NCBI GenBank assembly: GCA_031296115.1
Contig: JARLGI010000067.1
Coordinates: forward strand, 1 to 33,393
Length of the DNA stretch: 33,393 bases
Direction: 5' to 3'
DNA from: Acidobacteriota bacterium
GTDB lineage: Bacteria > Acidobacteriota > Terriglobia > Terriglobales > Acidobacteriaceae
Below the pieces are notes generated by a model. The model was not told the DNA's origin. It saw nothing but the letters and a program-made list of their open reading frames with translations, and did no database searches. Shown here in pieces: positions 6,460 to 14,368 of the stretch. The position numbers and the translations under genes were made by a program. How positions within the stretch are numbered: the first letter of the stretch is position 1; the number at the start of each line of letters is the position of its first letter.

Positions 6460-8244
6460 ATGCTCCGCCGCGTTATTTCTTCTTTTGTACTCTGCCTCAC
6501 GTGTCTCTCGGCGTTCGCCGCCGAGAAAGCAAACGTCCAAATCATGCCTGAAGACCAGGTGAAAGCCGGGATGCACGGCGTTGCCTACACGGTTTTCGAG
6601 GGCGTGAAGCCGGAAGCGATGGACGTCGAGATCCTCGGCGTGCTGCGCAACATGGCGGGACCTAAATCCGACGTGATCCTGGGGCGCTTGCACGGCCAGA
6701 AAGTCGAGTACACCGGCGTCGTCGCCGGCATGAGCGGCAGCCCGGTTTACATTGACGGCAAACTGGTGGGCGCCATCGCCTATCGCATCGGCGAGTTCTC
6801 CAAGGAGCCGATCGCCGGCATCACGCCTGCCGCCACCATGCTAGAAATCAACGACATGGACAAGGCGCCCTCGACCGACATGGCGACCACTCTGAATGGC
6901 GAGAGGCGCGAGGCCAGCCGCACGTCCGGTCCGGGACCGTCGTCCGGTGACAGCGCGGCGAGCTATTCCAATCTGCTCAAGCCCATCGAGACGCCGCTGG
7001 TCTTCACCGGCTTCAGCGAACAGACGCTCAGTCTGTTCAGCAATCAGTTCGCGTCCTCCGGCATCGTGCCTGTGATGGGCGCCGGTTCGGTCAGCAACGA
7101 CAAGCAGCCGGAGCCGCTTGAGCCCGGTTCAGCGGTCAGTGCCATCCTGGTTCGCGGCGACATGAACATCGCCGGCACCTGCACCGTCACTTATCTCGAC
7201 GACTCGCGCTTGCTGGCCTGTGGACATCCGCTGCTGCAATCCGGCAACGTCGACATGCCGATGACCAAGGCGACGGTGCTGGCCACGCTGCCTTCGCCGG
7301 CCAATTCCTTCAAGATCGTCAACACCACCGAGGCGGTCGGGACGTTCGTGCAGGACCGCCGCGCGGGCATCATGGGACGCTTCGACCGCGAGCCGCACAT
7401 GATTCCGGTCACGCTCAGGTTCAACGGCGTCTCGCGTCCCAAGCAGTTCCATTACGAAGTACTCAACAACGCCAAGATCACGCCCGCCGCGATGATGGCC
7501 ACGGTGTTCAACGCCATCCAGGGCATGAATGAATACGGCGAGAACACCACCTATCGCTTGCGCGGCGACATTGCGGTGCTGGGCTATCCCAAGCTCGGTG
7601 TCAGCAACATGTACGCGCCCTCCGACGGCGCGCAGCCGACCGCCCACGGCATCGCCGTTTCGATCGGCGAGCGCTTCAGCCGCATTTTCGACAATCCGTA
7701 CGAGACGCCGAAGATCGAAGGCGTGGAACTGGACTTCGACCTGGTACCCGATCGCCGCTCGGCCCGGCTGGAGACCGCGCGCACCGACGTGACCGAAGCG
7801 CGTCCCGGCGACCAGATCACTATCGAAACCTTGCTACGGCCGTACCGCGGCGAGAGCATCCTGCGGCAGATTCCCGTGAAGATCCCGACCTCGACCCCGA
7901 AAGGTACGTTGCGCATTCTGGTCAGCGATGGCGACACGCTTGACAAGATGCGGCGCGCGCCCGCCAGCCTGAACCGCCGGCTCGACCTGGGCTCGACCAT
8001 CGCGCTCCTCAACAAAGAACACAGCAACTCGCAGCTCTACGTCTCGCTGCTGGAAGCCAACCCTCAGGCCATGGTGGAGGACAAAGTGATGCCTACGCTG
8101 CCGCTTTCCGTCATGAATGTCATGGACGGAATGCGCGGCACGCAGGACATGTTCGTGACGGGTGAGTCGGCGTTGGACGAAGCGTCGACGCCCATGGACT
8201 ATGTCGTCACCGGCTCCCAGATCCTGACGCTGACGATCAAGTAG
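6460..8244 (+). CDS. Exported SpoIVB/S55-type serine peptidase domain protein
   Basis: This 594-residue protein has a signal peptide ending near AFAAEK (residue 21-22). The segment VVAGMSGSPVYIDGKLVGA (Ser92/Ser94) matches the catalytic-Ser motif of SpoIVB peptidase family S55, and LLACGHPLLQ (His256) resembles its catalytic-His motif. In Bacillus SpoIVB the His comes before the Ser; here the order is reversed, as in other large acidobacterial S55-annotated proteins I recall. Whether it is an active peptidase is therefore uncertain. ATG at 6460 is chosen because AAGGA lies nine bases upstream and the signal peptide starts there; in-frame ATGs at 6409 and 6451 would only lengthen the leader. 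It probably acts in the periplasm. Confidence 0.83.
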   Translation: MLRRVISSFVLCLTCLSAFAAEKANVQIMPEDQVKAGMHGVAYTVFEGVKPEAMDVEILGVLRNMAGPKSDVILGRLHGQKVEYTGVVAGMSGSPVYIDGKLVGAIAYRIGEFSKEPIAGITPAATMLEINDMDKAPSTDMATTLNGERREASRTSGPGPSSGDSAASYSNLLKPIETPLVFTGFSEQTLSLFSNQFASSGIVPVMGAGSVSNDKQPEPLEPGSAVSAILVRGDMNIAGTCTVTYLDDSRLLACGHPLLQSGNVDMPMTKATVLATLPSPANSFKIVNTTEAVGTFVQDRRAGIMGRFDREPHMIPVTLRFNGVSRPKQFHYEVLNNAKITPAAMMATVFNAIQGMNEYGENTTYRLRGDIAVLGYPKLGVSNMYAPSDGAQPTAHGIAVSIGERFSRIFDNPYETPKIEGVELDFDLVPDRRSARLETARTDVTEARPGDQITIETLLRPYRGESILRQIPVKIPTSTPKGTLRILVSDGDTLDKMRRAPASLNRRLDLGSTIALLNKEHSNSQLYVSLLEANPQAMVEDKVMPTLPLSVMNVMDGMRGTQDMFVTGESALDEASTPMDYVVTGSQILTLTIK

Positions 8245-8297
8245 CGCGGGAGCGGTCAGCACTCAGCGTCAGTAGCCAGCCAGCGGCACCTGACGTT

Positions 8298-8372
8298 GTC
8301 ATCCCGACCGAGGACTCGGTAGTCCGGAGCTTTAGCTCCGGACGGCGAAGCCATCCGAGCGGAGGGACCTGC
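8298..8372. repeat. Dispersed intergenic palindromic repeat
   Basis: A perfect nine-base-pair hairpin GTCCGGAGC-TTTA-GCTCCGGAC (8322-8343) sits inside a segment beginning GTCATCCCGACCGAG and ending GGAGGGACCTGC, wording I recognise from repeated intergenic sequences of Acidobacteriota. It lies between two convergent genes, so it may also stop transcription from both sides, although no T-run follows. Confidence 0.55.
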
Positions 8373-8402
8373 TTTTCCCCGACAGCGACCGAGCCAGCCA
8401 AA

Positions 8403-9221
8403 CTACTTTGTCTGCGCATTCTTCGGCTGGATCGATTCCAATTCAACCTCAAAGATCAGCGTCGTATTGGGACCAATGCCGGGCCCCGCACCCTTGGCGC
8501 CGTAAGCCAGGTCGGGCGGAAGGAATATCTGCCACTTCGATCCCACCGGCATGAGCTGCAAGGCTTCCGTCCATCCCTTGATCACCTGGCCAACCGGAAA
8601 GGTCGCTGGCTGACCGCGTTTGTAGGAGCTGTCGAACTCAGTGCCGTTGATCAGCGTTCCCTTGTAGTTGCAGGCAACCGTGTCGCTGGCGGTGGGCTTC
8701 GGCCCGGTCCCCTCTTTCAGGATCTTGTATTGCAGACCGCTGGGCAGGGTGACCACGCCCGGCTTGGCCTTGTTGGCGGCGAGAAAGGCTGCGCCTTCCT
8801 TCTCATTGGCAGCGCCCTCGACTTGCTTCCGGGCTTCCTGCTTCTTGCGCACGTCAGCCTGCAAGGCCGTCATGGCGGCCTTGGCTTCCTCGTCGGTCAT
8901 AGCCGTTTTGCCACCGGCCATTCCGTCTTTCAGGCCGCGCGCCAGAACTGCAGGATCGACATCCACGCCATCGTGGTGCAGCCCCTTTCCAAGGTTCATT
9001 CCGATGGCGTAGCTTACTTTGTCTTTCTCAGTGGTCAGCGCCGCATCGCCCTGGCTCTTCGCCGCAGGGGTGGCGCTGGTCTTGGCCGGGGTGGCGCTTT
9101 GCGTCTTTGCGGCCGGTGCTTTGGCTGCGCTGGAGTCCGGGGTTTGTTGTGCTGTGGCGTTGCCTAGCAGCATCAAGCCCGCCGCCAGAGTGGTTACCGC
9201 TGTTGTGAGTGTTTTCTGCAT
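8403..9221 (-). CDS. FKBP-type peptidyl-prolyl cis-trans isomerase, exported
   Basis: This 272-residue protein is organised like the FkpA/Mip group. There is a signal peptide (cleavage after ATA, residue 24), an Ala/Pro/Ser/Thr-rich linker (25-60), an N-terminal helical dimerisation region (KVSYAIGMNLGKGL onward, about 66-140) and a C-terminal FKBP domain (TLPSGLQYKILKEGTG to the end). FKBP hallmarks present are VACNYKGTLINGTEFDSS, FPVGQVIKGWTEAL and PPDLAYGAKG. It should catalyse prolyl isomerisation and assist folding in the periplasm. The start is followed by a typical leader, and no alternative start fits. It converges with the S55 gene across the repeat-bearing gap. Confidence 0.93.
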   Translation of the reverse strand: MQKTLTTAVTTLAAGLMLLGNATAQQTPDSSAAKAPAAKTQSATPAKTSATPAAKSQGDAALTTEKDKVSYAIGMNLGKGLHHDGVDVDPAVLARGLKDGMAGGKTAMTDEEAKAAMTALQADVRKKQEARKQVEGAANEKEGAAFLAANKAKPGVVTLPSGLQYKILKEGTGPKPTASDTVACNYKGTLINGTEFDSSYKRGQPATFPVGQVIKGWTEALQLMPVGSKWQIFLPPDLAYGAKGAGPGIGPNTTLIFEVELESIQPKNAQTK

Positions 9222-9282
9222 ATCTATCTATTGTCCCACACTCTGCGGGAAACAAGTGCGCATCGAGGCGCTTGGTAGTGGG

Positions 9283-9495
9283 CTACTTTGCCGGACGCCC
9301 CTTTTTGCTTTCTTCTTCACACGCCCAGCATTCAATCGAGGAAGGGGACGTCGATTCTTCGAGGTCTTCGTTGGGTATGGTGAGCATGTGCCCACATGCA
9401 AGATAATAATGCGCAATAAACATGCCTTCTCGTACTGTACGTACAATTGGCTGCATAATTTTCTTGTCGGGTTTGATCTTCTTCGAGGGCACCAC
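9283..9495 (-). CDS. Small Cys-rich protein, unknown function
   Basis: This 70-residue protein has an apparent zinc-binding pattern: LACGHMLTIP followed about 20 residues later by CWACEE (C-x-H and C-x2-C). The tail is basic (KKGRPAK). GTG at 9495 has AAGGG six bases upstream, but that site lies directly after the stop codon of the transposase relic, so insertion may have replaced the native leader. ATG at 9459 (residue 13) is the alternative start, without a good ribosome binding site. It lies upstream of the FKBP gene in the same direction with a 61-base gap. Function not assigned; the Cys/His arrangement suggests a structural zinc site. Confidence 0.55.
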   Translation of the reverse strand: MVPSKKIKPDKKIMQPIVRTVREGMFIAHYYLACGHMLTIPNEDLEESTSPSSIECWACEEESKKGRPAK

Positions 9496-9504
9496 TAGCC
9501 ACCC

Positions 9505-10052
9505 TTACGCCGCTCTTTCTGCCCTCCGCTCGCACTGCTCCCACAGGGCAACGAGGTCTGACACATCCCACAGCCGATCTGTGACGCCAGCGGCCATTGC
9601 CGGGGTCATGCGAAGTGTACGATGGATTTTGATGAAGTTGTAAGCAAAATAATTCAGCGCCGTTGCTGCCGCATGATTCTCCAGCTTGCGAGAGAACTCA
9701 TTGCTGAGGCGCGTGTAGCGCCGCATACTCGTGCGGACTGTCCAATTCTTGGCGTTCAACAAATGACGTGGAAACATGCTTGTAATCGGGCCGTCCGCTG
9801 ACTTCTTTCATGTCACAGCCGATACAACGTGCGGGCGAATAACCGAGTTTCATTGTCCAGCGGAGCACGATAAACCTTGTGCAGTTGTGCGTAGTCAGCC
9901 TGTCCGCCGAAGGCATCCTCGATCACGTTCACGTAAGTTTTGAGCGCATCGGTTGTGGTCTGCACTTGCCCTTTGACACGTGCGGCCAAATCATTCACAA
10001 AGTCCGTTGCAGTCGCTAGATCGCGTTGCCCTAGACGCCATGATGGCACGAG
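9505..10052 (-). pseudogene. Transposase remnant (IS1-like DDE family), two frameshifts
   Basis: Reading three frames in turn on the minus strand rebuilds the C-terminal two thirds of a DDE transposase. First comes LVPSWRLGQRDLATATDF with VQTTTDALKTYVNVIEDAFG (frame 1). It then shifts near LDNETR to YSPARCIGCDMKEVSG and HVSTSFVERQ (frame 2). It shifts again to NWTVRTSMRRYTRLSNEF, ENHAAATALNYFAYNF and IHRTLRMTPAMAAGV (frame 3), ending in TAA at 9505-9507. Homologues are commonly labelled IS1 family (from memory). The N-terminal part is missing, and upstream frames to 10220 do not resemble it. I could not identify terminal inverted repeats. This is a dead insertion sequence that separates the Cys-rich gene from the beta-propeller gene. 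Confidence 0.8.
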
Positions 10053-10268
10053 GTACCGGTATCAGTGCAGGTGGCGTCGGTCATCCCACTTGCCTGAACA
10101 CCTCCGGCTCGAACAGCCTGCCGCCAGTACAACCATAACGCCTGCAAAGGTTTTGTCTGCCGCCCGCCCCTGTCGCTTGCGGCCGACAAGGCTGGGCGTT
10201 CTTCCATCTGCCTCAGCATTGCTGTGTTACGCTTCTTCTAACCCCTGCAATTGGCCGTCAGGATCATG

Positions 10269-12590
10269 ATGAACTCTCTGCGACTGGCGCTCCTGTGCCT
10301 GTTACTTGCCGTAAACAGCTGGGCACAAGGGACGCGCACCTGGGAACTGACCAAGTACGACGAATTCGAGAAAGGCACGGCGCACGGCGTCGCCATCACC
10401 AGCGACGGCACGCTGACCCTGGCGCCGGCCTTCGAAGCGCTCTACACCTCGCCCTCCAGCTATCTCTGGAGCCTGGCCGCCGACGCGCGGGGTAATGTCT
10501 ACGCCGCCGCCGGATCGCCGGCGCGGGTGTACAAGCTGACGCCCGACGGCAAGGCCAGCATCATCTTTGCGCCGCAGGAATTGCAGGTGCAGGCGGTGGT
10601 CGTGGACGGCGGTGGAGCGGTATACGCCGCTACCTCGCCCGACGGCAAGGTGTACCGGATCGTGCACGGCGGCCCTTCGGGCAAGACACCCGAAGGTACA
10701 CACCCCGTGGCGGAAGTGGCTGTCGCGCAGGAAGGCGCCAAGCCGGCCCCCGCGGGCGAGACGCCGCGCACATCCGTAGCCGTAGATTCCAGCTACAGCT
10801 CCAGCGTCTTCTTCGATCCCAAAACGAAGTACATCTGGGCGCTGGCGCTCGATCCCAAGGGCCAGCTCTACGTGGGCACCGGCGATCGCGGCCAGATTTT
10901 CCGCCTGGACCGGGGTGGCAACGGCAGTCTCTTCTTCCAGAGCGATGAAGCCCAGATTCGTGCCCTCGACTTCGACAATGCCGGCAACCTGATCGCCGGC
11001 ACGGATGGCAGCGGGTTGATTTACCGCATCTCGCCGCAGGGCGAAGGCTTCGTGCTCTACAGCGCTCCCAAGAAAGAGATCACCGCGATTGCCGTCGATA
11101 GCCTGGGCAACATATTCGCTGCGGGCGCCGGCGAGAAGCGAGGCCCCGCGCCGCCCGCACCTGGCAGTTCTCTGCCGACCGCCGGCACGGTTATTTCCAT
11201 GCCGGCCATTACGATTGGCCCACCGGGCGCGGCCGTTGCAACCGGCGGAGCTTCCGCTCCACCGTTTACCACGATTCCCTACCCCAACGTGACCAACCTC
11301 AGCGGCTCCGAGGTGTATCGCATCTCGCCCGAAGGCTCGCCGAAGACGATTTGGTCTTCGCGCGAAGACCTGGTCTATGCGCTGGCGTTTGATGAAGGCG
11401 GGCGCCTGCTGGCGGGCACGGGCAATCGCGGCAAGACTTACGTCATTCGCGGCAGCCAGTACACCGACCTGGCCAAAGCCAGCGCGAACCAGGTGACCGC
11501 TTTCGTGCGCGCGCCCAGGGGCGGCCTTTATGCCGCCACCAGCAATTTGGGAAAGATCTTTCTCCTCGGCCCGAACACCGTGAAGGAAGGCACCTACGAG
11601 AGCGACGTCTTCGATGCCAAGAGTTTTTCCAAGTGGGGCCGCTTCGAGGTCCGCGGCAGCGGTGGTTTCGATCTGTTTGCCCGCAGCGGCAACGTGGATA
11701 ATCCCGACCGCAATTGGAGCCAGTGGAAGCAGGTCAACTTGCAGAGGGACTTGCCGGTGGATGCGCCGCCCGCACGCTTTGTGCAGTGGAAGGCGGTGCT
11801 GCATCCCGGCACTCAGCCGCCCGTGCTCGACAGCGTTACGCTCAACTACCTGCCTAAAAATGTTGCGCCCGACGTTGAGGACGTCACCGTGCTGGTCGGA
11901 TTTCGTGTTCCCCAGGGCGCTCACACCGAGCCGCTGAGTTCCACGGCCAACAATTATGAAGCGCCGGTCCCCGCCATTCGCGACAAACATTCCATCGTCG
12001 TGAAATGGAAGGCCCACGACGACAACGACGACACTTTGCGCTACGACGTCTACTACCGCGGCGACCGCGAGGCCCGCTGGAAGCTGCTGCGCGATGGCGT
12101 GGACGAGCGCTTCGTAAATCTCGACTCCGACGTCTTTCCCGACGGCGGCTACACCATCCGGGTGGTGGCTTCCGACGCTCCGTCCCATTCGCCGGAAGAA
12201 ACCTTGACGGGCGAAGCCGTGAGTCCTCGCTTCGAAGTGGACAACACGCCGCCGCACATCGAGCTTCTGAATGCCAAGCTAGAAGGCAACCAGGTGCACC
12301 TCACGTTTCGCGCGGCGGACAGTTTCTCGCCCATCAAGCGCGCGGAGTACTCGATTGACGCGGGCGACTGGCAGATGGCGGAGCCGGTGGGACAGATCTC
12401 CGACTATAAGATCGAGAACTACGATTTCTTTGTGCCGATTCCCGGCACGAATGCCGGCGACAGTAAGACCGCAGCGGTAACGGCGGGCAAGGGCGCCACG
12501 GCTGCCGAGGAGCACACCATCATCGTCCGGGTGTACGACCGCTTTGAGAACATGGGCAGCGACAAGATGGTGATCAAGGCGGCGCACTAA
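10269..12590 (+). CDS. Large exported beta-propeller protein with C-terminal Ig/FN3-like region
   Basis: This protein has 773 residues. The signal peptide is MNSLRLALLCLLLAVNSWAQ. Residues about 40-430 contain repeated blade-like units of the form G-x-L/VYAA/GT..G-x-IYR/FRL (for example ARGNVYAAAGSPARVYKL, GQLYVGTGDRGQIFRL, GNLIAGTDGSGLIYRI), as in NHL/SGL-type propellers. Low-complexity Pro/Ala loops interrupt the blades. The C-terminal third has beta-sandwich features (IVVKWKAHDDNDDTLRYDVYY; YTIRVVASDAPSHSP; DNTPPHIELLNA). ATG at 10269 is chosen over TTG 10251 and ATG 10266 because AGGA is five bases upstream. It is probably periplasmic or surface-located and may bind carbohydrate or protein; no catalytic residues are evident. 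The stop codon directly abuts the 121-bp inverted-repeat element. Confidence 0.85.
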   Translation: MNSLRLALLCLLLAVNSWAQGTRTWELTKYDEFEKGTAHGVAITSDGTLTLAPAFEALYTSPSSYLWSLAADARGNVYAAAGSPARVYKLTPDGKASIIFAPQELQVQAVVVDGGGAVYAATSPDGKVYRIVHGGPSGKTPEGTHPVAEVAVAQEGAKPAPAGETPRTSVAVDSSYSSSVFFDPKTKYIWALALDPKGQLYVGTGDRGQIFRLDRGGNGSLFFQSDEAQIRALDFDNAGNLIAGTDGSGLIYRISPQGEGFVLYSAPKKEITAIAVDSLGNIFAAGAGEKRGPAPPAPGSSLPTAGTVISMPAITIGPPGAAVATGGASAPPFTTIPYPNVTNLSGSEVYRISPEGSPKTIWSSREDLVYALAFDEGGRLLAGTGNRGKTYVIRGSQYTDLAKASANQVTAFVRAPRGGLYAATSNLGKIFLLGPNTVKEGTYESDVFDAKSFSKWGRFEVRGSGGFDLFARSGNVDNPDRNWSQWKQVNLQRDLPVDAPPARFVQWKAVLHPGTQPPVLDSVTLNYLPKNVAPDVEDVTVLVGFRVPQGAHTEPLSSTANNYEAPVPAIRDKHSIVVKWKAHDDNDDTLRYDVYYRGDREARWKLLRDGVDERFVNLDSDVFPDGGYTIRVVASDAPSHSPEETLTGEAVSPRFEVDNTPPHIELLNAKLEGNQVHLTFRAADSFSPIKRAEYSIDAGDWQMAEPVGQISDYKIENYDFFVPIPGTNAGDSKTAAVTAGKGATAAEEHTIIVRVYDRFENMGSDKMVIKAAH

Positions 12591-12711
12591 GGAAACTCTG
12601 AACAAGTCGATGCTCGGGTAGAGCCAGCCTTCAGGCCGGCGTCTAAGCTCTTGTTAATACTCCGGGGCTTCAGTCCCGGAAACACCAGACACTAACTTGT
12701 TCAGAGTTTCC
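12591..12711. repeat. 121-bp element with perfect 17-bp terminal inverted repeats
   Basis: GGAAACTCTGAACAAGT (12591-12607) is repeated in inverted orientation at 12695-12711 without a mismatch. Two internal hairpins, each with a TTCA tetraloop, lie between: 12623-12640 (GCCAGCC/GGCCGGC) and 12661-12680 (TCCGGGGC/GTCCCGGA). The left end starts on the base after the TAA of the preceding gene. There is no coding capacity. The form is that of a miniature inverted-repeat element or a composite REP-type repeat; it may also terminate transcription of the propeller gene. Confidence 0.75.
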
Positions 12712-12768
12712 CTAGGCGCGACAGAAGCAGCCGGCAAGTTGTGCTAATCTCCCGCGAGGAGAGCGGCC

Positions 12769-13155
12769 ATGTCGAACTTTATCCAGGTCACGCCTTTCAT
12801 GGTGGTGGACGACATTGAGCGGGCGCTGACGTTCTTTACCAATATCCTGGGCTTCGAAACGCGATTTCGCATGTACAACTACGCGTATGTGCATCGCGAG
12901 ACAGCCGGGTTCCGCATCCTGGAGCAGCGCGGCCCGGAGGGCGCACCGCCCGGCAATCGCCGCTTCGCCTACTACATTGACGTTCGCGATGTGGATGGAT
13001 TGTACGCTGAACTAAAGCCCAAGCTCGATACGCTGCCCGAAGGCGATGTCCACGGCCCGGCCGACAAGAGCTACGGTCAGCGCGAACTGCTGGTTCTCGC
13101 GCCTGACGGGAACGTGCTCGCGTTTGGGCAAGCCATTGACAAGGGCAAAGGGTGA
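12769..13155 (+). CDS. VOC (glyoxalase/bleomycin-resistance fold) family protein
   Basis: This 128-residue protein has one vicinal-oxygen-chelate domain. PFMVVDDIERALTFFTNILGFETRF forms the first beta-alpha-beta unit, FAYYIDVRDVDGLYAEL the second, and YGQRELLVLAPDGNVLAFGQ the C-terminal metal-side strands. Members bind a divalent metal and act as lyases, dioxygenases or drug-binding proteins, so the substrate cannot be told. The usual C-terminal Glu ligand position is E in GQRELLVLAPDGN. ATG at 12769 has GAGGAGAG upstream (about 12756-12763). Its last four bases overlap the GTG start of the next gene, so the two are probably translationally coupled. Confidence 0.88.
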   Translation: MSNFIQVTPFMVVDDIERALTFFTNILGFETRFRMYNYAYVHRETAGFRILEQRGPEGAPPGNRRFAYYIDVRDVDGLYAELKPKLDTLPEGDVHGPADKSYGQRELLVLAPDGNVLAFGQAIDKGKG

Positions 13156-13748
13156 ACCTGCGCGCTATTCTCGATGTCCTAGCCATCCTGTCCTGCTCGG
13201 TCTACGGCACCATCCCGTTGTTCTGGCTCGTGGTCCATCCCTCGATAGAGAAATGGCGCGCCCGCGGGCGCCGCGCCTTCCTGCTCATCGTGCCCATCTG
13301 GGCCGCAATCATCGGGATCACATTCTTCATCCTGTGGCCGTTTCGCTTCGCGCACTTCTACGCCACGTGGCTGGCGTGGGTTCCCGGCGGGCTTTTCTTC
13401 CTGAGCGGATTCGCCACCTACTCGGCCGCCTTCAAGAGCTTCGATCACACACAAGTCTCCGGCCTGGCCGAACTGGAGCCGCACCGGCACCGTCAACAAC
13501 TGGTAACGTCGGGAATCCGCGCGCGGGTGCGCCATCCCATCTACCTCGGGCACTTGTGCGAGATCGTCGGCTGGTGCATCGGTACAGGGTTGGTCGCGCT
13601 GTTCGTGCTGGCGGCGTTCGCCATGCTCACGGGAACCATCATGATCCGCATGGAAGACCGCGAACTGGAAGCACGGTTTGGCGAGGCCTACCGGGAGTAT
13701 CGCTCGCGCGTGCCGGCGGTGCTTCCGAGGTCGCTGTCGCGCTCTTGA
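13152..13748 (+). CDS. Membrane methyltransferase, ICMT/phospholipid-methyltransferase-like
   Basis: This 198-residue integral membrane protein has about four to five hydrophobic segments (residues about 8-28, 43-64, 70-92, 133-158). The C-terminal half holds the family signature: SGIRARVRHPIYLGHLCEIV (R-x-RHP-x-Y-x-G), then MEDRELEARFGEAYREYRSRVPAVLP (E-E-x-L-x3-FG-x-x-Y-x-x-Y). This is the S-adenosylmethionine-binding region of isoprenylcysteine carboxyl methyltransferase and related lipid methyltransferases. The substrate is unknown in bacteria of this type. The start is GTG at 13152, overlapping the VOC stop by four bases (GTGA), so translation is likely coupled. Confidence 0.85.
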   Translation: MNLRAILDVLAILSCSVYGTIPLFWLVVHPSIEKWRARGRRAFLLIVPIWAAIIGITFFILWPFRFAHFYATWLAWVPGGLFFLSGFATYSAAFKSFDHTQVSGLAELEPHRHRQQLVTSGIRARVRHPIYLGHLCEIVGWCIGTGLVALFVLAAFAMLTGTIMIRMEDRELEARFGEAYREYRSRVPAVLPRSLSRS

Positions 13749-13794
13749 AGGGCCGCTCTAACAGCACTCAAGCCATATAGACATGTCAAAGGCT

Positions 13795-13925
13795 CTGTCC
13801 TGCTGAGCGAGCGCGGCGGCAGTTGGCCGCGCCACTCGAAGCACCCCTATCGGATCCATGGGGTTTGAGCAACCAAAGGGGCCCTTCGACTCGCGGCAAA
13901 TGCATCCGCTCGCTCAGGGTGACAG
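13795..13925. repeat. Dispersed repeat with imperfect terminal inverted repeats
   Basis: CTGTCCTGCTGAGCGAGCG (13795-13813) and the inverse of CGCTCGCTCAGGGTGACAG (13907-13925) match at about 16 of 19 positions. The interior includes CCCTTCGACTCGCGG. This wording (CTGAGCGAGCG, CCTTCGACTCGC) is familiar from repeated intergenic elements in Acidobacteriota. It fills most of the 245-base gap between the methyltransferase and the next small gene. No coding potential seen. Confidence 0.6.
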
Positions 13926-13993
13926 AACAAGACAAGTTTCTAGTGACCTTCCATCGTTCGCACGGCAAGACAGACTTCCCGCTACAATCGGAT

Positions 13994-14194
13994 ATGCCTA
14001 ACTATCGCCTGGTGAGAGCGGGAGCGTCGGTGCGGGTTTTCGTCGACGGCCTCGCCGAGACAACGGTTGACGCGAATCAGCGGAACGAAATGCGCAACTA
14101 CATGGCATCCGCCGGGCTCACGCCCGAAGAGATCAACCAGAAGGTCCACGAACTCTACATCACCAACACCACGGAATTCCTCGGCCGCTCGTAA
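13994..14194 (+). CDS. Small hypothetical protein
   Basis: This 66-residue protein starts MPNYRLVRAGASVRVFVDGL and contains MRNYMASAGLTPEEINQKVHEL, a likely helix with a small Thr-Pro-Glu-Glu cap. The frame is open upstream to 13823, but that part reads through the dispersed repeat, so ATG at 13994 is preferred, although its ribosome binding site is weak. There is no signal peptide, membrane segment or recognised motif. The coding call rests on GC-rich third positions and a plausible amino-acid pattern. Function unknown. Confidence 0.5.
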   Translation: MPNYRLVRAGASVRVFVDGLAETTVDANQRNEMRNYMASAGLTPEEINQKVHELYITNTTEFLGRS

Positions 14195-14368
14195 GCTTTA
14201 CCCAGCGGCGCAGCCAGTTCCGCTAAGCCTTCGGACACACCGGCGGGCCTGCTCGAACTCGTGGGACTACTGTGACTCTGTATCAGGAAGGACTTCTTTC
14301 TCCCTGGGAGCGCGAACCTGGATCGCAACCTGCGTGTACCCGGTATGATGAAGGTGACAGGAGACACC

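Noticed and set aside
10302..12257. A 651-codon open frame antisense to the beta-propeller gene
   Set aside because: Same cause: codon-bias shadow. The plus-strand protein has a signal peptide, a ribosome binding site and repeated blade motifs.
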